DNA from: Aquidulcibacter sp.
GTDB taxonomy: Bacteria > Pseudomonadota > Alphaproteobacteria > Caulobacterales > Aquidulcibacteraceae
Direction: 5' to 3'
Assembly (NCBI RefSeq): GCF_020253525.1
Contig: NZ_JADCBK010000018.1
Coordinates: 1 to 36,514 of the forward strand
DNA: 36,514 nucleotides
The first letter of the stretch is position 1. Each line of letters begins with the position of its first letter. The position numbers and the translations under genes are program-made. The notes beneath the pieces were generated by a model that was not told the origin of the DNA, did no database searches, and worked only from the letters and a program-made list of their open reading frames with translations. Positions 15,576 to 24,637 of the stretch are shown piece after piece.

Positions 15576-16429
15576 CCTTGGACCCCACGCCGGACCATGA
15601 CCCCAAGCAATCTGCCTTCTCCATTGGCCTAGCGGCCAATAAATTGGGGGCAGACCTTCGGGTTCGCTTTGTTTCGGCGGTTGTTATGGTGGTTCTAAGC
15701 CTTACCGGGGCTTGGATCGGCGGAATTGGCTGGGCGCTGTTGGCCGCCACCATCATGGCCGCCTTGGCTTTTGAATGGGGCCGCATGATTGCCCCTAAAG
15801 CGGTTGATCTGGTGCCGCGTGCCCTGATCGCGGCGGTCTGCGGCCTTTGCTTTGTACTTTTACCTCGCGCCTATGAGGCCTTAGCAGCGCTGGGCTTCTT
15901 TTTGACCTTGGTGCGTTCCCCGCGCGAATTTGGCTATCTTGCGATGGCAGGCTCCATCTACCTTGCCTTGTCGGGCTGGGCATTGGCGGGCCTCCGTGGC
16001 CAAGACGAGGTGGGCCGCAGCCTGATGTTTGGCTTGTTTGCCATTGTGTGGTCCACCGATTCGATGGCTTATCTGGTTGGGCGCGTCGTCGGCGGCCCGA
16101 AGCTTTTCCCAATCATCAGCCCCAATAAAACCTGGTCTGGCTCGCTGGGGGGGACGGCTGCCGGTATTTTGGCAGGCGCGCTCTATGGCTGGTTGTCGGG
16201 CACAGACCCGCTGGCTTGGGCGCTGGTCGGCTGGCTATTAGCGGTGGTCTCACAAGGCGGCGACCTCTTAGAATCGCTGGCTAAACGCTATTATGGCGTA
16301 AAGGATGCGTCGGGCGTTATCCCCGGCCATGGCGGTGTGTTGGACCGGCTGGATGGGCATTTAGCCGCAGCTTTGGCCTTTGTGGCCATTTTGCTGGTTA
16401 TTCCCGGTTTGCGCGCTATGCTGACATGA
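15572..16429 (+). CDS. cdsA: Phosphatidate cytidylyltransferase (CDP-diacylglycerol synthase)
   Basis: CdsA makes CDP-diacylglycerol from phosphatidic acid and CTP in the inner membrane, the entry point for phospholipids. The protein has several transmembrane segments and the C-terminal signature GDLLESLAKRYYGVKDAS followed by PGHGGVLDRLD, with the acidic and Lys residues of the active site. I chose the GTG at 15572, giving 285 residues, because it overlaps the uppS stop codon by 4 bases in the manner of coupled genes. A TTG at 15578 is the alternative. Longer frames would overlap uppS. The stop overlaps the dxr start (ATGA). Confidence 0.93.
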   Translation: MTLDPTPDHDPKQSAFSIGLAANKLGADLRVRFVSAVVMVVLSLTGAWIGGIGWALLAATIMAALAFEWGRMIAPKAVDLVPRALIAAVCGLCFVLLPRAYEALAALGFFLTLVRSPREFGYLAMAGSIYLALSGWALAGLRGQDEVGRSLMFGLFAIVWSTDSMAYLVGRVVGGPKLFPIISPNKTWSGSLGGTAAGILAGALYGWLSGTDPLAWALVGWLLAVVSQGGDLLESLAKRYYGVKDASGVIPGHGGVLDRLDGHLAAALAFVAILLVIPGLRAMLT

Positions 16430-17634
16430 ACATGACGAAATCTTTGACTATTTTGGGGGCCACAGGCTCCGTCGGCCAAGCTACGCTAGACGTAGTGATG
16501 GAAGCCAATGCGCGGGCGCGTGCTGCGGGCCAAGACGAGGCGTATCGCGTGATCGCCCTGACGGCCAATCGCGATTGGGCTGGTTTGGCTGAACAGGCCC
16601 TTGCGACTGGGGCCAACTATGTCGCCTTGGGCGATGTGCGCTTTGGCCCACAGCTTGAAGCCGCCTTGGCCGGAAAAGGCGTTGCCATCGGGCTGGGGCC
16701 TGAGGCCTTGGTCGAAGCCGCTGCCCGCCCAGCCGATATCGTGATGGCCGCTATTGTGGGGGCGGCAGGCCTTGCCCCAGCCCTTGCCGCAGCCAAACGG
16801 GGGGCCACGATTGCCCTAGCTAATAAGGAATGCTTGGTCTGCGCAGGCTCTGTCTTTTTGAAGGCGGTGCAGGACGGTGGGGCGCGGATCTTGCCGGTCG
16901 ATAGCGAGCATAATGCGATCTTCCAAGTCTTGGACCAATCCGACCGGGTCGAAAAACTGATTCTCACCGCTTCGGGTGGCCCGTTTCGGACGTGGAGCGC
17001 AGCTGCCATTGCGGCTGCCACACCCGAGCAGGCAGTTGCCCATCCCAATTGGTCCATGGGACAGAAAATTTCGGTTGATAGTGCCACTTTGATGAACAAA
17101 GGCCTCGAACTGATCGAGGCCGCGCTTCTTTTTGGGATGCCGGAAAACAAGATTGATGTGCTGGTTCACCCGCAATCGGTTATCCACAGCTTAGTGGCGT
17201 ATGAAGATGGCAGTGTTTTAGCACAATTAGGTGCAGCGGATATGCGCATTCCGATTGCCCATGCACTGGCCTGGCCGGCGCGTTTGGTGACCTCGGCCCC
17301 GCGTTTAGACTTAGCAACTATTGCGAAGTTAGACTTTGAACTACCTGATTTAGAAAGATTTCCTGCGCTCAACCTTGCCCGCTGCGCGCTGCAGAAAAAA
17401 GGCGCTGCACCCACGATTTTAAACGCGTCTAATGAAGTGGCTGTGCAAGCCTTTCTGGATCGTAATGTTTCCTTTCCAGAAATTGCCGCAATCGTGTCGG
17501 AAACCATGGAAGAAGCCTGCCGCCTTGGCATGGATGCTGCTTTGGGAGACTTGGATGATGTCTATGCTGCTGATGAGGCGGGCCGTAGCATTGCCACTCA
17601 AAACATTGCGAAGCGTAAGTTCGTCTCGGCCTAG
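16426..17634 (+). CDS. dxr: 1-deoxy-D-xylulose-5-phosphate reductoisomerase
   Basis: DXR converts DXP to 2-C-methyl-D-erythritol 4-phosphate with NADPH, the second step of the MEP isoprenoid pathway. The 402-residue protein shows the NADPH fold LGATGSVGQATLDV at residues 9-22, ANKECLVCAG, PVDSEHNAIFQ, and the metal- and substrate-binding SMGQKISVDSATLMNKGLELIEA in which Asp and Glu bind the metal. The later HPQSVIHSLVAYEDGS is also conserved. The isoprenoid product feeds UppS two genes upstream. The start overlaps the cdsA stop by 4 bases. Confidence 0.97.
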   Translation: MNMTKSLTILGATGSVGQATLDVVMEANARARAAGQDEAYRVIALTANRDWAGLAEQALATGANYVALGDVRFGPQLEAALAGKGVAIGLGPEALVEAAARPADIVMAAIVGAAGLAPALAAAKRGATIALANKECLVCAGSVFLKAVQDGGARILPVDSEHNAIFQVLDQSDRVEKLILTASGGPFRTWSAAAIAAATPEQAVAHPNWSMGQKISVDSATLMNKGLELIEAALLFGMPENKIDVLVHPQSVIHSLVAYEDGSVLAQLGAADMRIPIAHALAWPARLVTSAPRLDLATIAKLDFELPDLERFPALNLARCALQKKGAAPTILNASNEVAVQAFLDRNVSFPEIAAIVSETMEEACRLGMDAALGDLDDVYAADEAGRSIATQNIAKRKFVSA

Positions 17635-17675
17635 GCCGGTGCGGCAGCGTCTTCTAGGCCGGAGTTCTTGGTAGG

Positions 17676-18875
17676 ATGTGGGAAAATATTAGCGGCATAG
17701 CAGTCAGCTTGGCCTCCTTTGTGGTGGTCTTGAGCATTGTGGTTTTCGTTCATGAATATGGGCATTACCAAGTTGCGCGCTGGTTCAAGGTCAAGGTGGA
17801 ATCCTTTTCGATTGGCTTTGGCCCGGAATTGATCGCTTGGACGTCGAAAGTGGGCGTTCGGTGGCGCATTGGCGCACTGCCCCTGGGCGGCTATGTCAAA
17901 TTTGAAGGCGATAAGGACGCCGCCTCCCAACCAGACTTTACCCAAGCTAAAGCCGATAAAAGTAGCGGCCTTTTTCATGCCCAGCCTGTAGGCGTTCGGG
18001 CAGCTGTTACTGCGGCAGGGCCTGCGTTCAACTTTGCATTTTCCATTGCGGTCTTTGCCGTCTTCTTTGCCATGTTTGGCGAGACAGTTCAGCGGCCGGT
18101 CATCTCAAACGTCCTGCCAGATGGTGCCGCTGCCGCTGCTGGGATCAAGGCTGGCGATGAAGTTGTTGAGATCAATGGCAGTAAGGTTGACGATTTTGTT
18201 GAGCTTCAGACGGCCATTATGGTTTCAGGTGGCAAGGAAATGCGCCTTGTGTTGAAGCGCGATGGGGCGGAAGTGCCGATCAATGTCACCCCCAAAATCG
18301 TTGAGAAAAAGACACCCTTTGGCGACACTGAAACCCAAGGCCTTTTGGGTATCGAGACCCGCTTCAGCAAGGAAACCATCGAACATCGCACCTATAATCC
18401 GTTTGAAGCCATCGTGCGCGGTGGTGAGCAGACAGGGGCGATCATCAGCACGCAGGTGAATTTTATCACCGCGCTGTTGCGGGGGGGCATGTCTGCCGGC
18501 CATTTGAATGGACCTTTGGGCATCTATCAGATTGCGGGCAAAGTCACGGAAAACTCGGTTGAAAGCGCAGGCCCCGACGCCAGTGCGGTGCAAGTCGCCG
18601 AATCAGTTGGTATCGGTTTGGTACGCCTTGCCGCTGTTCTTTCGATTGCCGTTGGCTTCATGAATCTTCTGCCTTTGCCGGTTCTCGATGGTGGGCACTT
18701 GGTATTTTATGCGGCTGAGGCTATTCGTGGTAAACCAATCCCTGAGAAAGTGCAGGCGATCAGCTTCCAAGTTGGTCTTGTTTGTATCTTGAGTTTATTC
18801 GTTTTTGCGACTTTCCAAGATCTCGAAAGGACTGGTTTATTCAATGTGCTGAAAGGCTTTGTCGCTGCGGGCTAG
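17676..18875 (+). CDS. rseP: RIP metalloprotease RseP (site-2 protease)
   Basis: RseP is an inner-membrane zinc protease that cuts anti-sigma factors and signal-peptide remnants within the membrane. The 399-residue protein has HEYGH (zinc ligands His26 and His30, catalytic Glu27) in the first transmembrane segment. A PDZ domain follows at about 140-215 (DGAAAAAGIKAGDEVVEI), and NLLPLPVLDGG supplies the third ligand Asp near residue 338. E. coli RseP carries two PDZ domains; only one is evident here, as is common in alphaproteobacteria. Its place between dxr and bamA is conserved in many Gram-negatives and fits a link to envelope stress. Confidence 0.95.
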   Translation: MWENISGIAVSLASFVVVLSIVVFVHEYGHYQVARWFKVKVESFSIGFGPELIAWTSKVGVRWRIGALPLGGYVKFEGDKDAASQPDFTQAKADKSSGLFHAQPVGVRAAVTAAGPAFNFAFSIAVFAVFFAMFGETVQRPVISNVLPDGAAAAAGIKAGDEVVEINGSKVDDFVELQTAIMVSGGKEMRLVLKRDGAEVPINVTPKIVEKKTPFGDTETQGLLGIETRFSKETIEHRTYNPFEAIVRGGEQTGAIISTQVNFITALLRGGMSAGHLNGPLGIYQIAGKVTENSVESAGPDASAVQVAESVGIGLVRLAAVLSIAVGFMNLLPLPVLDGGHLVFYAAEAIRGKPIPEKVQAISFQVGLVCILSLFVFATFQDLERTGLFNVLKGFVAAG

Positions 18876-18965
18876 GATTGCTGTGCCAAATTGTCTATCC
18901 ACCACTTCTGAAACTCGGGCGTGACCTGCATGGCACGCGTACAACAAGGTTTAACGGGCTCCTTT

Positions 18966-21398
18966 ATGGCATCAATTAAACGTCTGCTGATTGGCGGGGT
19001 TGCTGCACTGGCAGTGAACGCTTGCTATGGCCCTATGGCCTTTGCCCAACAGGCTGGTGATGGCAGCGAAGCTGCGGCCCCGCAGATCATCACGAGTGTG
19101 GCTGTAGAAGGCAATCAGCGCATCGAGACGGCTACCGTTCTGGCCTATGTCGCCATCCAGCCCGGCGAGCCATTCAGCCCCGAGCGGATCGACATTGCTT
19201 TGAAGACGCTGTTTGCGACTGGCTTTTTCGCCAATGTCGAATTTGAACAGCGCGGCCAGACCTTGGTTGTGAAAGTGGCGGAAAACCCAACCGTCAACCA
19301 AGTCCTGTTTGAAGGCAATAGTGCGGTTACCAAGGACAAGCTTGAGAAAGAAGTGCAGATCAAGCCGCGTTCGTGGTTCACGCAAAACCGCGTGCAGGCT
19401 GATATTCGCCGCATGCAGGAAGTCTATCGCCGGTCAGGCAAGTTTGCGGCCAATATTGTGCCGAAGATCAAGGTCCTGCCGTCCAACCGTGTCGATTTGA
19501 TCTTTGAGATCAATGAAGGACGCACAACGGGCATTCGCAAGGTCAATTTCATTGGCAATCAGGCTTTTTCCGACTCGCGACTCAAGAGCGTGGTTGTGAC
19601 CCAAGAGTCTGAGTGGTGGCGCTTTTTCTCCAGCAAAGACAATTATGATCCAGACAAATTGGAATATGATCGCGAACAATTGCGTAAATTCTATCTCAAT
19701 GAAGGTCACTATGATTTCCGTGTGAAATCAGCGGTGGCTGAATTGACGCCCGATCAAAAGGACTTCTTCGTTACCTATGCGGTGGAAGAGGGGCCGAAAT
19801 ATACCTTTGGCGACATCACGGTAAACACCAAGAACTCGAAGCTGAGTGGGGATGTGCTGCGCGCCTTCATTCCCATCCGCAGTGGGGCGATGTTTGAGCG
19901 TGATCTGGTAGAGAAGGCGATTGAATCGATCACCTTTGCCGCAGGTTCTTCCGGTTATGCCTTCGTGGACGTCCGCCCACGCGAGACCGCCGATCGCGAC
20001 AACCGCAAGGTCAATATTGTTTTTGACGTTGATGAAGGCCCACGCGTCTATGTGGAGCGCATCGATGTCATTGGTAACACCGCCACCTTGGACCAAGTCA
20101 TTCGCCGTGAATTGCGTTTGGCCGAAGGCGATGCCTTTAACCGCGTTCTGATCGACCGCTCGAAGAACCGCGTGAAGGCGCTTGGCTTCTTCAAAGAAGT
20201 CGAAATTGAAGAAAAGCCAGGCTCGTTGCCCGACCGAACCGTTGTGGAAGTGAAGGTTGAAGAACAAGCAACCGGCGAATTGGCCTTTTCGGTCGGCTAT
20301 GCCTCGCAAGAAGCCTATAATTTCGCGGTATCGATCTCGCAGCGTAACTTGCGCGGGCGGGGCCAGTTCTTGCGCTTCCGGGTTGAAACCAGTTCGCGCA
20401 CGAAGAACATCGATATCCGCTTCACCGAACCGCGCTTTATGGGGCGCAATATTGCCGCCGGTATCGACATCTTCTCGGTCGAGCAAGATTATCTGCGCGA
20501 GGCGGGCTTCTTGACCAATTCGACCGGTTTTGGTTTGCGCGGCGGGTTCCCGCTGGCCGAAGATCGTAGCTTGGGCTTCCGTTACACCTATCGCAATGAC
20601 ACCAACGAAATCCCGTCAGTATCCTGCTTCAATGCGGATGGGACGCCGTTATTGGATGCCAGCGCGCTCTGTCGCTCGCTGGGCAAGACCACCACTTCGC
20701 TGGCGGGCTATTCGTTTAACTGGGATCGTCGCAACGATCCGCGCCGCCCAACGCGCGGCTTTGATATCTCGCTGAGCCAGGATTTTGCTGGCGTTGGCAC
20801 GGGGGTGAAATACCACCGGACAGAGTTCCAAGGCGGCATTTATCGCGGGCTATTCCCGGGCTGGCGCGCCAGTGCCACGTTGAATGCAGGCCATATTGCC
20901 GGATGGGATGGCGACACTATCCGCGTCAACGACCGCTTCTTCAAAGGCGGCCAAAGCTTCCGTGGCTTTGAAATTGCCGGGATTGGCCCACGGACAGTCT
21001 TCTCGGTGCGTGATCCTGATTCAACCCAACCTAATGGTTTGTCGCAAACTGTGAGAACCGTTTATGGCGACGCTTTGGGTGGCAAAACCTATGGCATCGC
21101 TTCGTTTGAATTGACCGTTCCGACACCTCTGCCTGAATCTTACGGCATTTCAGCGGCGCTCTTCTTAGATGTTGGCACGCTGGGCGGCCTTGATCCAATC
21201 GACAAGGTCAAGGGTGACATTAATTACGGCACCTATCAAAACACCCGAGATGGCTTGGCCTTGCGCGCTTCTGCAGGCTTGTCTGTCAACTGGGTTTCCC
21301 CATTTGGCCCTGTTCGGTTTGACTTCTCAAATCCCTTCTTGAAGCAGGATTACGACAAGGCTGAAACCTTCCGGTTCTCGACCGCGACCAATTTCTAG
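18966..21398 (+). CDS. bamA: Outer membrane protein assembly factor BamA
   Basis: BamA is the central subunit of the complex that inserts beta-barrel proteins into the outer membrane. With a start at 18966 the protein is 810 residues. It has a signal peptide ending at MAFA, then POTRA domains starting at IITSVAVEGNQRIETATVLA (five repeats to about residue 420), then a 16-strand Omp85 barrel ending in Phe. The barrel loop motif (V/I)RGF appears as FRGFEIAGIGPRT. The C-terminal strand KAETFRFSTATNF ends with the aromatic residue needed for BAM recognition. Starts at 18921 (GTG) and 18930 (ATG) are also in frame but would put extra polar residues before the signal peptide. It precedes skp, the usual order. 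Confidence 0.95.
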   Translation: MASIKRLLIGGVAALAVNACYGPMAFAQQAGDGSEAAAPQIITSVAVEGNQRIETATVLAYVAIQPGEPFSPERIDIALKTLFATGFFANVEFEQRGQTLVVKVAENPTVNQVLFEGNSAVTKDKLEKEVQIKPRSWFTQNRVQADIRRMQEVYRRSGKFAANIVPKIKVLPSNRVDLIFEINEGRTTGIRKVNFIGNQAFSDSRLKSVVVTQESEWWRFFSSKDNYDPDKLEYDREQLRKFYLNEGHYDFRVKSAVAELTPDQKDFFVTYAVEEGPKYTFGDITVNTKNSKLSGDVLRAFIPIRSGAMFERDLVEKAIESITFAAGSSGYAFVDVRPRETADRDNRKVNIVFDVDEGPRVYVERIDVIGNTATLDQVIRRELRLAEGDAFNRVLIDRSKNRVKALGFFKEVEIEEKPGSLPDRTVVEVKVEEQATGELAFSVGYASQEAYNFAVSISQRNLRGRGQFLRFRVETSSRTKNIDIRFTEPRFMGRNIAAGIDIFSVEQDYLREAGFLTNSTGFGLRGGFPLAEDRSLGFRYTYRNDTNEIPSVSCFNADGTPLLDASALCRSLGKTTTSLAGYSFNWDRRNDPRRPTRGFDISLSQDFAGVGTGVKYHRTEFQGGIYRGLFPGWRASATLNAGHIAGWDGDTIRVNDRFFKGGQSFRGFEIAGIGPRTVFSVRDPDSTQPNGLSQTVRTVYGDALGGKTYGIASFELTVPTPLPESYGISAALFLDVGTLGGLDPIDKVKGDINYGTYQNTRDGLALRASAGLSVNWVSPFGPVRFDFSNPFLKQDYDKAETFRFSTATNF

Positions 21399-21433
21399 GG
21401 CGATCTGCCCACAATTTTCCAGGAGAAACATCT

Positions 21434-22159
21434 ATGAAAGCACACTATCTGATGGCTGGCGTTGCAGCCTTTTTGGCGGCAACCTCCGCCCAAGCGCAAA
21501 CCCCAGTGCCCGTCCCAGCCCCAGCGCCAGCCGCTGCGGCTGCCCCCGCGCGCCCAGCCGGCGCGCCAGCTGTTTTGAGCCCAGTGGTTGTCTATGACCT
21601 TGGCTCTTTGATCCAAGACAGCTTGGCCGGCCAAGATATGTCGAACAAACTCAAAGCCATTCGCGACCAAATCAATCGTGAATTAGAGCCAGATCAGCGC
21701 CAGCTTGAGTCTGAATTGCGCGCCATCCTCGCAAGCTCGGTTCAGGAATCGCAAAGTGCCGCTGGTCGTCAGCGCCAAGAAGCCTTCCAGCGCCTCAATA
21801 ATGAGTTCCAACAGAAGCAAGAGCGTTTGAGCCAAGTCATGCAATTGACTGAGCGCAATGCGATTGATGCCTTCAACAAGGCCATTGCCCCTGTGCTTCA
21901 ACAAACCTTGGTTGCCCGCAACGGTTTGATCGCCATTTCGGCAAACCAAGTTGAGGCTTTCATTCCAGGCGTCGACATGACCGCTGATTTGATCACGCGC
22001 CTGAACGCCACCACCAAGACGATCAATGTGGTCCGTGCGACCTTGCCAACCCAAGGCGCGCCTGCTGCTGCTCCAGCTGCCGGGGCAGCCCCTGCAGCAG
22101 CACCTGCGGGTGCTCCTCTGCCAGCACGTCCACCCGCAGCTGCACCCCGTCGCCCTTAA
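21434..22159 (+). CDS. skp: Skp/OmpH family periplasmic chaperone
   Basis: The 241-residue protein has a signal peptide ending at AQA. An OmpH-type domain follows: a short beta segment (VVVYDLGSLIQDSLAG) and a long charged coiled-coil tentacle (about residues 75-150, rich in Glu/Gln/Arg). Skp is a trimeric holdase that carries unfolded outer-membrane proteins from the Sec channel towards BamA, encoded just upstream. What is odd is the low-complexity flanks: a Pro/Ala/Val stretch right after the signal peptide and a roughly 33-residue Ala/Pro-rich C-terminus ending in PRRP. AGGAG at 21421-21425 is the ribosome binding site. Two hairpins, the second a probable terminator, follow. Confidence 0.9.
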   Translation: MKAHYLMAGVAAFLAATSAQAQTPVPVPAPAPAAAAAPARPAGAPAVLSPVVVYDLGSLIQDSLAGQDMSNKLKAIRDQINRELEPDQRQLESELRAILASSVQESQSAAGRQRQEAFQRLNNEFQQKQERLSQVMQLTERNAIDAFNKAIAPVLQQTLVARNGLIAISANQVEAFIPGVDMTADLITRLNATTKTINVVRATLPTQGAPAAAPAAGAAPAAAPAGAPLPARPPAAAPRRP

Positions 22160-22189
22160 GCGGCTGCCCGCATTGCGGGCAAATGCCGC
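22160..22189 (+). other. Hairpin after skp
   Basis: The outer arms GCGGC (22160-22164) and GCCGC (22185-22189) and the inner arms TGCCCGC (22165-22171) and GCGGGCA (22175-22181) form one stem, with a 3-base bulge and a 3-base loop. No T-run follows. Confidence 0.65.
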
Positions 22190-22214
22190 AATCGGCCACC
22201 ACGACGCCTCAAAG

Positions 22215-22244
22215 CGCGGTCTCCTGTCAGGGGGCCGCGTTTTC
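22215..22244 (+). terminator. Probable intrinsic terminator between skp and lpxD
   Basis: CGCGGTCTCC (22215-22224) pairs with GGGGGCCGCG (22230-22239), including two G-T wobbles, around a 5-base loop. The tail is TTTTCT. lpxD therefore likely has its own promoter in 22245-22323. Confidence 0.7.
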
Positions 22245-22323
22245 TATCCTGCGTGTCGGGCTTGCGTGGGCTTGCGATAATTCGCTTATAGAGGCCTAGA
22301 CTATCCGACTCGGAGCCCAAAAG

Positions 22324-23358
22324 ATGATTGATCCGCGCTTCTACAGGCTCCTCGGGCCCAAAACCTTGGCCGAATTGGCCCAAGTGGTGCGGGCGGAGTT
22401 ACCCGGGGGCTTTGATCCGAATTTGGCCCTCAAAAGCTGTGCCCCCCTCGATCAAGCCACACCATCCGATCTCGCCTTTTGTCAGGGGCCAGCCAAAGGG
22501 AAGTCGCAGGTAGAAACCAAGGCTGGGGCTTGTCTCGTCCGGGCTGAGCATGCCTCCATGTTGCCAGCGGGCGTGGCACCCTTAATCGTGAAAGAACCGC
22601 GCGCGGTTTTTGCCGCGGCTGCCGCAGCGCTCGTCGCGCGCCGCGACTTTGACCCAACAGCCCCCGCGGTCCCTGCCTCCGTCAAGCTTGAAGCAGATGT
22701 CATTATTGGCCGCGGTGTGGTCATTGGTGAGGATGTTGAGATTGGCAGAGGGACCACAATTGGCCCCAATAGCGTCATCGGCCCGGGGGTTGCGATTGGG
22801 CGTAACTGCCGGATCGGGGCCAATGTCACCATTTATTGCGCTTTGATTGGCGACCGGGTCACGATTTCTTCGGGCAGTGTGATTGGTGAGGTGGGCTTTG
22901 GCGTCGCCCCAACAGCCAATGGTCCGGTTGACGTGCCGCAATTGGGTCGGGCGATTTTGCAAGATGACGTATCTGTTGGCTCACTCTGTGCGGTAGATCG
23001 CGGCGCTTTTGGCGATACGGTCTTGGGCATTGGCTGTAAAATCGATAATTTCACGCAAATCGCGCACAATTGCCAACTTGGGCTGGGCGTCGTCATCGCG
23101 GCATTCGGTGGGATTTCCGGCTCGTGCGAGATTGGTGACAATGTGATGATGGGCGGTCGCGTCGGCTTGGGTGATCACATTCAAGTGGGTGAGCGCGTGG
23201 TGATCGCAGCCGGAAGCGGTGTCTTGGAATCGGTTCCTGCGGGCGAAGCCTGGGGTGGCTATCCCGCCAAACCGCTGCGACAATGGATGCGAGAATCGGT
23301 TGCCCTCAAACGATTGGTCAACCCAAAACCACAAGCAAGCCCGAAGGGCGGGGAATAG
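22324..23358 (+). CDS. lpxD: UDP-3-O-acylglucosamine N-acyltransferase LpxD
   Basis: LpxD adds the second hydroxyacyl chain to UDP-3-O-acylglucosamine using acyl-ACP, the third step of lipid A synthesis. The 344-residue protein has the uridine-binding N-terminal domain (about 1-105) and then a left-handed beta helix of hexapeptide repeats ([22 protein letters not shown] and on). The catalytic His lies in the region [11 protein letters not shown], and a C-terminal helix ends the protein. Length matches the family. It starts a compact set with fabZ 2 bases downstream. Confidence 0.95.
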   Translation: MIDPRFYRLLGPKTLAELAQVVRAELPGGFDPNLALKSCAPLDQATPSDLAFCQGPAKGKSQVETKAGACLVRAEHASMLPAGVAPLIVKEPRAVFAAAAAALVARRDFDPTAPAVPASVKLEADVIIGRGVVIGEDVEIGRGTTIGPNSVIGPGVAIGRNCRIGANVTIYCALIGDRVTISSGSVIGEVGFGVAPTANGPVDVPQLGRAILQDDVSVGSLCAVDRGAFGDTVLGIGCKIDNFTQIAHNCQLGLGVVIAAFGGISGSCEIGDNVMMGGRVGLGDHIQVGERVVIAAGSGVLESVPAGEAWGGYPAKPLRQWMRESVALKRLVNPKPQASPKGGE

Positions 23359-23360
23359 AT

Positions 23361-23807
23361 ATGAGCGACATGATTGATTGTGACGAAATTGAACGCCTGA
23401 TCCCGCACCGCTTTCCGTTTCTGTTGATTGATCGGTGCTTTGACTATGTCGAGGGACAGAGCATTCGCGGCATTAAGTGCGTAACGGCCAATGAACCCTT
23501 CTTTCAGGGCCATTTTCCGGGCCGCCCCCTGATGCCCGGTGTCTTGCAGATTGAAGCCATGGCCCAAGCCAGTGCCGTTCTGATGTCCAAGACCTTGAAG
23601 GTTGACGCCAAGACCGCTGGCATCATGTTCATGTCGGTCGATAATGCGAAGTTCCGCCGTCCAGTGCGGCCGGGGGATGTGTTAAACATCCATGTCGAAG
23701 TGCTGTTAGGTCGCCGCAATATCTACAAATTTGCCGGTAAGGCCGAAGTCGATGGCCAATTGGCCTGCGAGGCGGAATGGGCTGCCATGAAAGTAGATTT
23801 GGCATGA
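23361..23807 (+). CDS. fabZ: 3-hydroxyacyl-[ACP] dehydratase FabZ
   Basis: FabZ dehydrates beta-hydroxyacyl-ACP in fatty acid elongation and competes with the lipid A enzymes for the same substrate. The 148-residue hot-dog-fold protein shows LIPHRFPFLLIDR, then the active-site segment GHFPGRPLMPGVLQIEAMAQ with catalytic His and Glu. The start at 23361 follows the lpxD stop by 2 bases. A longer frame reaching back to 23283 overlaps lpxD and lacks family sequence. The stop codon overlaps the lpxA start (ATGA). Confidence 0.96.
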   Translation: MSDMIDCDEIERLIPHRFPFLLIDRCFDYVEGQSIRGIKCVTANEPFFQGHFPGRPLMPGVLQIEAMAQASAVLMSKTLKVDAKTAGIMFMSVDNAKFRRPVRPGDVLNIHVEVLLGRRNIYKFAGKAEVDGQLACEAEWAAMKVDLA

Positions 23808-24598
23808 GCGCAACCATCCATCCCTCGGCCGTCATTGAAGATGGTGCTGTGATCCATGATGGGGCCAAAATCGGCCCTTTTTGCTATATTTCCAGCCAAA
23901 CAACCATCGGGCCAGATGCCCATTTGGTCTCTAACGTCACGACCTATGGGCGGGTTAGCATCGGGGCCGCTACGCAAGTTTGGCCCTTTGCCGTTCTGGG
24001 TGGCCCACCGCAAATCCATCCCTATCAGGATAGCGACACCCAGCTTGTCATTGGTGCGTCCTGTGTCATCCGCGAGCATGTGACCATGCACCGCGGCTCA
24101 ACCCGCGATCAGGGCCTGACCAAGATTGGCGATGGCTGCTATTTCATGGACAATTCCCATGTCGCCCATGATTGTGTGGTGGAAGATAATTGCATCCTGG
24201 CGCGCAGCGCGACCTTGGGCGGGCACGCCCATTTGGCTAAGGGCGTCTATATTGGCGGTTTGGCAGCGGTGCACCAATGGACGCGCATCGGCACCTTTGC
24301 CTTTATCGGCGCTTTGGCCTTGGTGACGCGCGACGTCATTCCGTTTGCAATGGCCAATGGCAACCCCGCCCATTTGAAGGGCTTGAACATTGTGGGCTTT
24401 AAGCGGCGCGGTAACTCAACCGCCCAAATCCGCGATATTCTTGCCGCCTTTGATATGCTGTTTGGCGATGATGTGACGCCGTTGCAGGACCGCATTTCCG
24501 ATGTCAGCGAAAGCTTCCAAGATAATGAACAGGTTCAAGCCATGCTGGACTTCTTGAACGGCACGTCGAAACGCGGGATTTGTAGCGCGGAACGCTAA
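23804..24598 (+). CDS. lpxA: UDP-N-acetylglucosamine acyltransferase LpxA
   Basis: LpxA catalyses the first acyl transfer of lipid A synthesis from beta-hydroxyacyl-ACP to UDP-GlcNAc. The 264-residue trimeric enzyme begins IHPSAVIEDGAVIHDGAKIGPF with hexapeptide repeats. The catalytic His and its neighbours are in DNSHVAHDCVVEDNCILA, and the C-terminal helical part contains GLNIVGFKRRG. The ATG at 23804 overlaps the fabZ stop by 4 bases, so translation is likely coupled. Confidence 0.96.
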   Translation: MSATIHPSAVIEDGAVIHDGAKIGPFCYISSQTTIGPDAHLVSNVTTYGRVSIGAATQVWPFAVLGGPPQIHPYQDSDTQLVIGASCVIREHVTMHRGSTRDQGLTKIGDGCYFMDNSHVAHDCVVEDNCILARSATLGGHAHLAKGVYIGGLAAVHQWTRIGTFAFIGALALVTRDVIPFAMANGNPAHLKGLNIVGFKRRGNSTAQIRDILAAFDMLFGDDVTPLQDRISDVSESFQDNEQVQAMLDFLNGTSKRGICSAER

Positions 24599-24637
24599 GG
24601 CTTCCTACATGGACGTTGACGGACCAAAAGGGACCAC

